Shown here: positions 15,850 through 25,300 of the stretch, piece by piece
How positions within the stretch are numbered: the first letter of the stretch is position 1
How the letters are laid out: each line of letters begins with the position of its first letter
Source: Clostridia bacterium
Lineage (GTDB): Bacteria > Bacillota > Clostridia > Oscillospirales > CAG-272
NCBI GenBank assembly: GCA_017407835.1
Contig: JAFQVV010000037.1
Span: 1 to 64,000 of the forward strand
DNA: 64,000 bases
Direction: 5' to 3'
Notes under the pieces: model-generated
The model's input: only the letters and a program-made list of their open reading frames with translations
The model's database searches: none
Told to the model about the DNA's origin: nothing
Translations under genes and position numbers: made by a program

Positions 15850-17706
15850 ATGGAGAATGCTGTGAAATGTGTATGGCCGGATTGGCATATCAAGGAGCTT
15901 CTTGGCATCGGTTCATACGGCACGGTATATCGCGCTGTACGGGGGGATGACCCGAGTTGTGTTTGTGCAATCAAAATTATTTCTATCCCCCGCCACGCTG
16001 CTGAATTGGACTCTCTGCGCAGCGAGGGAATGACCGATGCGGAAACGCGCACCTATCTGCATGAGTTGGTCAATGATTTTGTCGGTGAGATCCGTATGAT
16101 GGAGCTCCTGCGGGGTGCACCGAACGTTGTTTGTGTGGACGAGTACGCGGTAGTAGAAAAAGAAGGGGAAATTGGGTGGGATATCTGTATTCGGATGGAG
16201 TATCTCACGCCCTTTAATGTGTACATTTGCGATAAGCACTTATGCGAGGCAGAGGTACTGAAGCTGGGTGTGGATCTTTGTTCGGCATTGGAAGCATGCG
16301 CACAGCACCACATAATCCACCGTGACATCAAGCCGGAGAATATTTTGGTTGGGGAAAATGGGGAATATAAGCTGGGGGATTTCGGTATCGCCCGCAGGTT
16401 AGAGCATCTGACCTTTGGGCTGTCCCAAAAGGGAACCGTAAACTACATGGCTCCTGAGGTGGTGTACAGCTATGATTATGATGAAAGAGTTGATGTATAC
16501 GCACTGGGGCTTGTGCTTTACCGTTTGTTGAATAAAAACAGGCTCCCCTTTTTGGATACCGAAAAACAGCTGCTCCTGCCCCGAGAGCGGCAGAATGCGG
16601 TGGATTGCCGTCTGCGGGGAGATGTGTTGCCTGCACCTTGCGAGGCATCGCCTACGGTGGCAGATATTGTGCTGAAGGCCTGCGCATACCGCCCGGAGGA
16701 CCGTTTTTCTACGGCGGCAGAGATGAAGCAGGCTTTGACGGAGGCGGCGGAGACGCTGTACGGCGGCTTGCCCACCGCGGCGGTCTTGCCGTCTGCCACG
16801 GTCCGGAGTCGAAAAACCGGACGGGGATCGCGCACCCTGAAGCTACTGACAGGGGCGCTGTTGGCGGCATGCCTGCTCCTTGGGGGCGGGAGTCTCTGGA
16901 TGCTGTTGGCGAACCGCGACGCGGATTTGCCCGATTCTCCTTCCGGGCAGACGTCGACCGCCGATGAAGAAAAACGGCAGTCCGAAACAACGGCGTCCGC
17001 AGAACCTGCCGAAACCACCCGGGCACCCCAAACCGACCCGGCACAGACCGAATTTGTTCCCCCCGCACTGGAGGGACTTTCGGTGGCTGATGCCATTGCG
17101 GCATTGACCAAGGCCGGCATTGCGGTGGAGACAGTCTGGGTTTTCGATGAAAACACAGCAAAGGATACTGTTCTGACGCAAACCTATCAGCCGAACAGCT
17201 ACACGATGACGCTGACAGTCAGCCTGGGGGCGAAAATTGCCACCGGGCTGGAGGTGGAGCAGATGCCCGACGAAAGAGAATACTACCGCGGAGACAGTTT
17301 TTCTCCCGATGGACTGGTGCTGACCGTGCTGTACGGCGAGCACCGGGAGCGGGTGGAGGAGGGCTTCTCCTTCACGCCCGCCCGCTTTGATGCGGCGGGG
17401 GAGCAGACGGTGACGGTCTCCTTCGGGGGGCAGACCGTCACGATCCCGGTCACGGTGCATGAGGTGGTATGTGAGGGCATCGAGGTTTATCGGCTTCCCC
17501 TCAAACTGAAATATCGGGTGGGAGATCCGCTGGACACCATGGGAATGACGGTTGCGCGGGTATACAGCAACGGCGAGCGGGAGGTCGCGGCGGAGGAGAT
17601 CATATGTTCCCCCATGATCCTTACCCGCGCAGGAAAGGTGCAGGTGACGGTAACCTGTGCAGGGATGCAGACATTTTTTGACATTACCGTAGAGGAGGCG
17701 GACTAA
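15850..17706 (+). CDS. Transmembrane Ser/Thr protein kinase with PASTA-like and Ig-like ectodomain
   Basis: This 618-aa protein has an intact Hanks-type kinase domain (about 12-290): glycine loop GIGSYGTVY, Lys42 in CAIKII, HRD at 157-159 (HRDIKPEN), DFG Asp177 and YMAPE. A single transmembrane helix (about 333-353) and a Ser/Thr/Pro linker follow. Outside are one PASTA-like module (about 396-460; LEGLSVADAIAALTKAGI) and two bacterial Ig-like modules (DEREYYRGDSFSPDGL; LPLKLKYRVGDPLDTMGM). Kinases of this class sense muropeptide or wall ligands and phosphorylate cytoplasmic targets. The next gene starts one base after the stop codon and an LRR protein closes the operon. The partner phosphatase is not in the window. 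The ribosome binding site is weak. Confidence 0.92.
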   Translation: MENAVKCVWPDWHIKELLGIGSYGTVYRAVRGDDPSCVCAIKIISIPRHAAELDSLRSEGMTDAETRTYLHELVNDFVGEIRMMELLRGAPNVVCVDEYAVVEKEGEIGWDICIRMEYLTPFNVYICDKHLCEAEVLKLGVDLCSALEACAQHHIIHRDIKPENILVGENGEYKLGDFGIARRLEHLTFGLSQKGTVNYMAPEVVYSYDYDERVDVYALGLVLYRLLNKNRLPFLDTEKQLLLPRERQNAVDCRLRGDVLPAPCEASPTVADIVLKACAYRPEDRFSTAAEMKQALTEAAETLYGGLPTAAVLPSATVRSRKTGRGSRTLKLLTGALLAACLLLGGGSLWMLLANRDADLPDSPSGQTSTADEEKRQSETTASAEPAETTRAPQTDPAQTEFVPPALEGLSVADAIAALTKAGIAVETVWVFDENTAKDTVLTQTYQPNSYTMTLTVSLGAKIATGLEVEQMPDEREYYRGDSFSPDGLVLTVLYGEHRERVEEGFSFTPARFDAAGEQTVTVSFGGQTVTIPVTVHEVVCEGIEVYRLPLKLKYRVGDPLDTMGMTVARVYSNGEREVAAEEIICSPMILTRAGKVQVTVTCAGMQTFFDITVEEAD

Positions 17707-17707
17707 G

Positions 17708-19078
17708 GTGAAGATATTCGAACAAACGGAGCTGGAGAAAACCTCTCCCACGATTGAAGGTGCACAGGACTGCACCGATTTCACCGGTGTGGCATTTGAA
17801 TCCTTCTATCAAACGGTGGACGACAGCAATTTCCCGGACGAGGATGCCAGGGCAATTTACCGGACTCTGCGGATGCGTCTGCGAACCGTTCCCTTTTTTC
17901 AGTATCTGAAGCGCTATATCTACCGGCGTGCCGGTCTGCAGGGCAATTATACCGAGGTGCCGGATGAAGAATATCAGCTGATCATCCGGGATGCTTTTCG
18001 GGAGAACCACACGCCTGCATCCTTTCGGACGGTCACGTCGAAGCTCAGCGCGCTGACCAAGAACTGGTTGACCCAGCAGACGGTGAAGCGGAAGGTGGTC
18101 TTTCTGCTGGGCTTTGGGCTGGGAATGTCGGCGGAGGATGTAAATCAGTTCCTGACCCGGGCGCTGTGTGAGCGGGAGATCAATTTTAAGGACCCCTTTG
18201 AAACGATCTGCTGGTACTGCTACTGCAACCGTTACAATTATCTAAAATACCAAAGTCTGTGGCAGGTCTACGAGGAGCTCCCCCCTATCCGTGCCAATGA
18301 AGAAAGCCTGGACAGGGAGCCCACCGATGCCTTTCGTAGCCGCGCCTGCCACATCCGAACCGAGGAAGAGCTGCTCGCTTATCTGTCTACCCTGAAGGTG
18401 AGCCGCACCGCATCACGGATGAGCGTGAGTGCGCGGCAGCAGTTTGACTGCCTTTATGATGTGGCAAGAGATCTGATCGCCGGAATGTACAACGACAGTG
18501 AGGCGGAAAAATCTGCCCGTGTGCTGGAAGACTATCGGGACAGGCTCTCCCACAACAATCGGATGTATGAATACGAAAAAATGCAGCATTTGGCCCAGCA
18601 GCGCGAGAAGCATCACACCTTTACCCGTGAGGATATTACGCCGGGGGATGTAGAGCGGGTGATCTGTTCCGCTATCCCCATGGATCGCCATGGAAATTTG
18701 GTGCCCATCAAATTTTCAGCTTTCCGGGAGCATTTCGGGATGCGGAAATTCAGCCGGCAGCGGCTGAGCGATATCCTGGCGCAGGAAACCGAAATTGATC
18801 GGTTTGATCTCATCACCCTCAATTTTTTTCTGTATTCCCAGCGGGTGGACGATTATTCCAATCCCAAGATCCGGTACGAAGCCTTTGTCCGGTCCACCAA
18901 CCAGATCCTGCGAAGCTGCGGGATGGGGACGATTTATCCTGCGAATCCTTATGAGTGTTTTCTCTTGATGTGCATCCTGGCAGAGGATCCCCTGGGTACC
19001 TATGCCGATGTGTGGGAGATGGCCTACAGCAACGATCCTGTTGAGGATTCGCCCGGTGCTGAGGAGGATAGAGAATGA
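17708..19078 (+). CDS. Unrecognised helical cytoplasmic protein in the kinase operon
   Basis: This 456-aa protein has a GTG start one base after the kinase stop codon, so translation is probably coupled. It is predicted soluble and mostly helical, with no signal peptide or membrane segment. The C-terminal region (MDRHGNLVPIKFSAFREHFGMRKFSRQRLSDIL) could hold a helix-turn-helix-like fold, but I cannot name a family. Its position between a receptor kinase and a secreted LRR protein suggests a kinase substrate, adaptor or response protein. Its last four bases overlap the start of the LRR gene (ATGA overlap). Confidence 0.75.
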   Translation: MKIFEQTELEKTSPTIEGAQDCTDFTGVAFESFYQTVDDSNFPDEDARAIYRTLRMRLRTVPFFQYLKRYIYRRAGLQGNYTEVPDEEYQLIIRDAFRENHTPASFRTVTSKLSALTKNWLTQQTVKRKVVFLLGFGLGMSAEDVNQFLTRALCEREINFKDPFETICWYCYCNRYNYLKYQSLWQVYEELPPIRANEESLDREPTDAFRSRACHIRTEEELLAYLSTLKVSRTASRMSVSARQQFDCLYDVARDLIAGMYNDSEAEKSARVLEDYRDRLSHNNRMYEYEKMQHLAQQREKHHTFTREDITPGDVERVICSAIPMDRHGNLVPIKFSAFREHFGMRKFSRQRLSDILAQETEIDRFDLITLNFFLYSQRVDDYSNPKIRYEAFVRSTNQILRSCGMGTIYPANPYECFLLMCILAEDPLGTYADVWEMAYSNDPVEDSPGAEEDRE

Positions 19079-22000
19079 GAAAGCTTTTCTTGGGCTTGTG
19101 TGCGGTTCTGCTGATGGTTTCCGCCCTGTGTGTCAGCACATGGGGGGTGTCGGGCAGCGCCGGCAGCCTCAGCTGGACGCTGGATGATGCCGGAACCCTG
19201 ACCGTCAGCGGAACGGGACCCATGGACAACTGGAGCAATGTGTCGAACATTCCCTGGGGCGACCATCGGTATGAGATTAAAGCCGTGGTCATTGAAGAGG
19301 GGATCACCTCGGTGGGGCAGCTTGCCTTTGCCAATTGTACCGCCCTGACCAAGGTTACGCTGCCCGCCAGCTTGCGCCGCATCGAGCAGCGGGGCTTTGG
19401 GGGGTGTATTGCCCTGCGGAACATCTCTCTCCCTGCGGATCTGGAATACATCGGCGTCAATGCGTTTTACGGTTGTACCGCCCTGACCGCCGCACACATC
19501 CCGGGGGCGGTCAGCTTTGTGGCCCCCACCGCCTTCAACGGATGTACCTCCCTGACTGCCTTCACGGTGGACGGGTCAAATTCTGTCTACTCCGCCGGAT
19601 CCGACGGCGTTTTGATGAAGGACAACGGCACGGTTCTCTACCGCTATCCGCCGGGAAAGTCCGATTTGTCCTATACCGTGGCCGACGGGATATTTGAGAT
19701 CTGGATCAATGCGTTTGCTAACTGTGTGCATCTGGAGGCGCTTGCCCTGCCCGAATCGGTGCAGGCCTGCAAATCCGATGCCTTTGCACTGACCCGATCC
19801 CTGCGGACGATTTCGGTATATAATGCCTCACTTGCCCTTGATCAGGTGAAGTTTGACGGGACGCTTGATCTGACCGTGTACGGCTATCAATCCTCCCCTG
19901 CGCATCGGTGCGCCGAGCAAAACGGGTTTTCCTTTGTGAGCCTGGGGGAGGCCGAGTCGTATTTCTTCTGGGATTTCTCCGACGGTGTGCTGACCGTCTC
20001 GGGCCGCGGGGACATGCCGGATTATTCCGCCAGTGCCGACATCCCGTGGTATGGCAACCATCTGCAGGTCAAAAAGGTCGTGGTGGAGGAGGGCATTACC
20101 TCCATCGGGAAAAATGCCTTTGCCAATTTCACCCTGCTGACCGAGGTGGTGCTGCCCTCCAGTCTGCGGCGGCTGGGGCCGTTTTCCTTCGGAAGGTGCG
20201 CATCCCTTGCCGAGATCACCCTGCCGGAGGGGCTGGAATACATCGACTTTTCTGTATTCCATGGCTGCGACTCGCTCAAGACCCTGCACATCCCGGCCAG
20301 CGTAACCGAAATGCACGAGCGGATCCTTCTTACCTGCGACAGCCTGGAAAGCTTCACCGTGGCCGAGGGGAATCCCAGCTATTCGGCGGTGGACGGCGTG
20401 CTCTTCAGCCGTGACGGAAGCTTTCTGTACCGCTATCCCCAGGCCAAGGCGGGGACAAGTTATACCGTCCCCGACGGCGTGAAGGAGATCAACGAGAACG
20501 CCTTTTATTATGCCGTAGATCTGCAGACTATCCACCTGCCCGCATCGGTGACCGAGATGGATCCCACCGCCTTCAACGCCTGCTATAGTCTGACATCAAT
20601 CACGGTGGCCGCGGACAGCCGGTATTATATCAGCCGTGACGGTGTGCTCTTCACCGCTGACGGACAGCATCTGGTGCGCTATCCCCAGGCAAAGGCGGGG
20701 GAGACCTACACCGTGCCTGATGGGGTGAAGACCATCGATTACAATGCCTTTGCCCGGGTGACCGAGCTGAAGCATCTGATTCTGCCCGTGGATGTGACCA
20801 CGCTGGACACCCAGGTCTTTGCCTTGCATGAGTCCCTTCGCACCTTGACCGTTTATCAACGGGGAATGACCTTCGGTGCAACCCTGTTTACATCGGGAAA
20901 GCAAGCGGTGGAGATCCGCGGTTATCCCGATTCTGCCGCACAGCGCTATGCCGAGATGTCGGGGCTGAAATTCACCGCCCTGGCCGGGGACCCCTGCGGA
21001 GACGGCGTGTACTGGACGCTGGACAGCGAGGGAACGCTGACGGTCTGGGGGAAGGGAAGCATGGACAGTTTTCTCCCCGGAGAGAAGCCTGCCCCCTGGG
21101 ATAGCCGTCGGGGGGAGATCCGTCGCGCCGTGATCGAGGACGGAGTTACCAATCTGGAAAACTATGCGTTCTACGGCTGCTCCGCTCTGTCCGAGGTGAC
21201 CTTGGGGGCAGATGTCAGCACCATCGGTACCTGGACCTTTTGGGGCTGTGACGCTTTGCGTTTCATTGACGTCAGTGAGAAAAATTCCGTCTTTTCCGAT
21301 GCGGAGGGTGTGCTTTTCTCGGCCGATGGAAAACGGCTTCTGCATTATCCCCGGGGAGCGGCAAGGACAGTTTATGGGATTCCCTCCGGTGTAACCGAGG
21401 TGGCTCGTTCCGCCTTTTATGGCTGTACGGGATTGGTGGCCATTTCTCTGCCCGAGACACTGACCGCAATTGGCGAATCTGCTTTCTTCGGCTGCAGCGG
21501 GCTGACTGCTGTTACCTTTCCCACATCCCTGCGACGCATCGAATCGTATGCCTTCGCAGGCTGTACCAAGCTGGAAAAGATTCACATCCCTGCTGGGGTG
21601 AGTGAGATTGGCGAGCTTGCCTTCCACGGATGTACCGGAGTGAGCACCATTACCGTGGCGGAGGACAATTCGGTCTATTCGGCGGCAGATGGCGTGCTGT
21701 TCAGCGGGAACAAAAACCGCTTGCTGTACTATCCCGCCGGGAGTGACCGCCGGGCGTACACCATTCCTTCGACGGTTTCGGCGGTAGCAGCGTGTGCATT
21801 CTACGGCAGCCGGCTGGAGGAGATCACCCTGCCCGAAAATCTGCTCAGCGTCGGTGAGCGGGCATTCTACGCCAACACCGCGCTGGGGAAGATCGTCCTG
21901 CCGGAAAAACTGACCGATGTGGGAGCACAGGCCTTTGCCCAGTGTCGCAGTTTGCTTCGCGCCGAGGTGAAAAGTCCCACGGCCAGGTTTGACTGCGCTG

Positions 22001-22113
22001 TCTTTGCCGCTGTCCCCGGGAGATTCCGTTTGGTGGGTGAGGTCGGCTCCACCGCCGAGTCTTATGCTTCCGGAGAGGGACTTCCCTTCGCGTTTGCGGA
22101 TGATGCGCCGTAA
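19075..22113 (+). CDS. Secreted BspA-type leucine-rich repeat (LRR_5) protein
   Basis: This 1012-aa protein has a signal peptide (MRKLFLGLCAVLLMVSALC) and three blocks. Each block opens with a small beta module (SWTLDDAGTLTVSGTGPMD; FWDFSDGVLTVSGRGDM; YWTLDSEGTLTVWGKGSMD) and continues into LRR_5 repeats with the consensus xAFxGCxxLxxVxLPxxLxxIGxxAF. BspA-like LRR proteins bind host matrix, other bacteria or polymers. No sortase motif, SLH, dockerin or C-terminal helix is visible, so how it is retained at the surface is unclear. It is the last gene of the kinase operon and is followed by a terminator. The link to the kinase ectodomain is inferred from operon structure. Confidence 0.9.
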   Translation: MRKLFLGLCAVLLMVSALCVSTWGVSGSAGSLSWTLDDAGTLTVSGTGPMDNWSNVSNIPWGDHRYEIKAVVIEEGITSVGQLAFANCTALTKVTLPASLRRIEQRGFGGCIALRNISLPADLEYIGVNAFYGCTALTAAHIPGAVSFVAPTAFNGCTSLTAFTVDGSNSVYSAGSDGVLMKDNGTVLYRYPPGKSDLSYTVADGIFEIWINAFANCVHLEALALPESVQACKSDAFALTRSLRTISVYNASLALDQVKFDGTLDLTVYGYQSSPAHRCAEQNGFSFVSLGEAESYFFWDFSDGVLTVSGRGDMPDYSASADIPWYGNHLQVKKVVVEEGITSIGKNAFANFTLLTEVVLPSSLRRLGPFSFGRCASLAEITLPEGLEYIDFSVFHGCDSLKTLHIPASVTEMHERILLTCDSLESFTVAEGNPSYSAVDGVLFSRDGSFLYRYPQAKAGTSYTVPDGVKEINENAFYYAVDLQTIHLPASVTEMDPTAFNACYSLTSITVAADSRYYISRDGVLFTADGQHLVRYPQAKAGETYTVPDGVKTIDYNAFARVTELKHLILPVDVTTLDTQVFALHESLRTLTVYQRGMTFGATLFTSGKQAVEIRGYPDSAAQRYAEMSGLKFTALAGDPCGDGVYWTLDSEGTLTVWGKGSMDSFLPGEKPAPWDSRRGEIRRAVIEDGVTNLENYAFYGCSALSEVTLGADVSTIGTWTFWGCDALRFIDVSEKNSVFSDAEGVLFSADGKRLLHYPRGAARTVYGIPSGVTEVARSAFYGCTGLVAISLPETLTAIGESAFFGCSGLTAVTFPTSLRRIESYAFAGCTKLEKIHIPAGVSEIGELAFHGCTGVSTITVAEDNSVYSAADGVLFSGNKNRLLYYPAGSDRRAYTIPSTVSAVAACAFYGSRLEEITLPENLLSVGERAFYANTALGKIVLPEKLTDVGAQAFAQCRSLLRAEVKSPTARFDCAVFAAVPGRFRLVGEVGSTAESYASGEGLPFAFADDAP

Positions 22114-22152
22114 AGGATAGCCGTGGCTTCAGCTATGTAAAATTTCATGTAA

Positions 22153-22190
22153 AACACAGTCTGATACGTTTGTATCAGACTGTGTTTTTG
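22153..22190 (+). terminator. Terminator of the kinase/LRR operon
   Basis: A perfect 14-bp stem (acacagtctgatac / gtatcagactgtgt) with a GTTT loop runs into TTTTT. Confidence 0.9.
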
Positions 22191-22203
22191 TGTTTGCAAA
22201 ACC

Positions 22204-22247
22204 GGTAAAATCCAAACTACGGCCGGCGTATTTGATAGGTGTATAAT
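22204..22247 (+). promoter_or_regulatory. Promoter of the cohesin/dockerin operon with shared 20-bp element
   Basis: The element ggtaaaatccaaactacggc and a TATAAT 18 bp later reproduce the layout at 15777-15820. It implies co-regulation of the kinase operon and the surface-assembly operon. The leader to the ATG is about 80 nt. Confidence 0.6.
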
Positions 22248-22336
22248 AGAGACAGAATAAACTGGCGTAATTTCCCTGTCGGTAGTGTCCGTGCGCTCAT
22301 CGGGGCCGATAAAAATCAAAGTAAAAGGAGATTCAT

Positions 22337-25300
22337 ATGAAAAAACGGTTGTTCATTTTTCTGCTGGTCGCCGTACTGCTGGTGGGTGCCTTTGTCCTTT
22401 CGGCAAGTGCGTCAAGTCCGACCAATGCGGTTGCCTCCGGCACCTGCGGATCCGGTCTTATCTGGGTGCTGGACGATGCCGGTGCCCTCACCATCAGCGG
22501 CACGGGGGACATGACGGACTTTTCGTCCTTGAGCGCGGTCCCGTGGGCTTCGTATCGGAGCACCATTCGGTACATCAATATTGCCCACGGTGTGACAAGC
22601 ATTGGCGACTATGCATTTGCATATTGTTCCGCGCTGGAGGGGACGCAGATCACCCTTCCCGCGGGGATCACATCCATTGGCGTGTCTGCTTTTGAGGACT
22701 GCCGCACGATGACAGCGATCGCTCTCCCGTCCAGCGTGACTTCCATTGGAAATCATGCATTCTGTCGCTGCACTGGCCTGACGAGTATCACCATCTCTGA
22801 CAGCGTGACGTCGATTGGTGACGGTGCCTTCATGGGCTGCAGCAACTTGACAGCCATCCGTGTGGAGGAGGGCAATACATACTACAGTGACATCGACGGT
22901 GTTCTCTTTGACAAAGCCCAAAGCAAGCTGATCTGCTTCCCTGCTGCCAAACCGGATACTGCCTATGCACTTCCGTCGGGTGTGACATCGATCGGAAATT
23001 ATGCATTCTACACCTGCACCAATCTGACGAGTATCACCCTCTCTGACAGTGTGGCGTCGATTGGCAACAATGCCTTCAAAAATTGTACGGATCTAACGAG
23101 CATTACCATCCCTGCAAGTGTGACGAGGATTGGCTTCTACGCTTTCCAAGATTGCAGCAGCCTGATGAGCATCACCATCCCGGTACATGTGACATCGATT
23201 GGCCGAAGTGTGTTCAAAAACTGTACGGGTCTAACAAGCATCACCATCCCTGCAAGCGTGACGTCGATTGACAGTACTGCTTTCGAAGGCTGCACGAATC
23301 TCACCATCCACGGCTACGCGGGTTCCGTTGCCGAGACGTATGCGACGGAAAACTCGATCCCCTTTGAAGTAATTTCCGGCCCGATCACAGGCACCTGCGG
23401 TGAAAACCTTACCTGGGCGCTGGACGATGCAGGTACCCTCACCATCAGCGGTACGGGTGTGATGTGGAACTACGGCTCCGATAACAAACCGTGGGGGGCA
23501 TATACCGAATCGATCACTTCGGCTGTGATCGAAGAGGGGGTGACCTCCATTGGCAGCTATGCGTTTGCAAACTGCGCAAATCTGGAGACCGTCACTCTGC
23601 CTAAGGGGCTGACTTATCTTGGTATTGCTGCCTTTGAAAGCTGTACTGCGCTGACATCCATTACCCTGCCCGAGAGCTTGACTTCCATCGGCAATGGGGC
23701 CTTCCTCTCCTGCGAAAACCTCACCACGCTGCACATCCCCGCTGGGGTGACGTGGATCGGCAATTATGCCTTCTCGGAATGCAACAGTCTCACCGCCATC
23801 ACGGTGGCAGAGGAAAACACCGCGTACTCGGCGGATGAGAACGGCGTACTTTTCAACAAAGATAAGACCGTTTTGCTCAACTACCCCGACGGCAAGACCG
23901 ATGACAGCTATACCATTCCCGATGGTGTTTTGACCATCGGCACGGGAGCCTTCAACTACTGCGATTTCACCACGGTGATTATCCCCGAGGGGGTCATGGG
24001 CCTGAATGGAAACGCTTTTGAAAAGTGCGAAAATCTTACCGACATCACCATTCCCGCCAGTGTGACCGCCATTGCAGGGTCCGCATTTGCAGACTGCCCC
24101 AACCTGACCATCCACGGTTACACAGGGACTACGGCTGAAACCTATGCGACGGAAAACTCAATCCCCTTTGAAGCATTGTCGGAGGAGAATATTCTGGCTC
24201 GCGGTACCTGCGGTGAGTACATTACCTGGATACTGGATAAATCCGGCACCCTCACCATCAGTGGAAAGTGGGCAATGCCCAGCTACACCTCGACGCTTGC
24301 CCCATGGGATACTTATAAGGAATACATCACCACGGTGGTGATTCACCGAGAGATAAACTCTGTTGGTAAATCTGCTTTCAAGGATTGCACCGCGCTGACA
24401 AACGTCTCGCTTCCTGCAGGTCTTACCAGCATCGGCGAATCGGCATTTGAAGGGTGTACTGCACTGACAAATATCTCGCTTCCTGCGGAAGTTACCTATA
24501 TTGGTGCATGGGCATTCAGCGGTTGTACCGCGCTGACAAACATCTCGCTTCCTGCAAAAGATACCTATATTGGTGCATGGGCATTCAAGGGTTGCACCGC
24601 GCTGACGGCTATTACCTTGCCTGAAGGGCTTACTTCCGTTGGTGCATGGGCATTCAGCGGTTGTACTGCCCTGGCTGATGTCACCCTGCCCGAGAGCTTG
24701 ACTTCCATCGGCAATGGGGCCTTCCTCTCCTGCGAATCGCTTACTTCTTTGCATATTCCGGCAGGGGTCACCTCCATTGGCACCTACGCTTTCTCCGAAT
24801 GCAACAGCCTCGCCGCCATCACGGTAGCAGAGGACAACCCTGCTTTCTTGGCAGATGAGAACGGCGTGCTTTTCAACAAGGATAAAACCATGCTCATTAA
24901 CTACCCCGACGGGAAGAGCGACGACAGCTATACCGTTCCGAGTGGTGTTCAGATTGTTGGCCAAGCCGCCTTCAACTACTGCGATTTCTCCACAGTTGTT
25001 CTCCCCGAGGGGGTCACCACCATAGAATCCTATGCCTTTGAGCAGTGTGAGAATCTGATCGCTATCACCATTCCGAGCAGCGTCACTTCCATCGATACCG
25101 GTGCCTTCCTACGCTGCAGCAACCTCGTCATCTACGGTGTTACCGGCTCTGCCGCTGATACCTATGCGCAGACCAATGGTATTTCCTTTGTAGATCCTAA
25201 CCCGCCCACCAATGGCACCTGTGGCGAGAATCTCACATGGGTACTGGACGATGCAGGTACCCTCACCATCAGCGGCACGGGGGCGATGGGGAACTACAAT

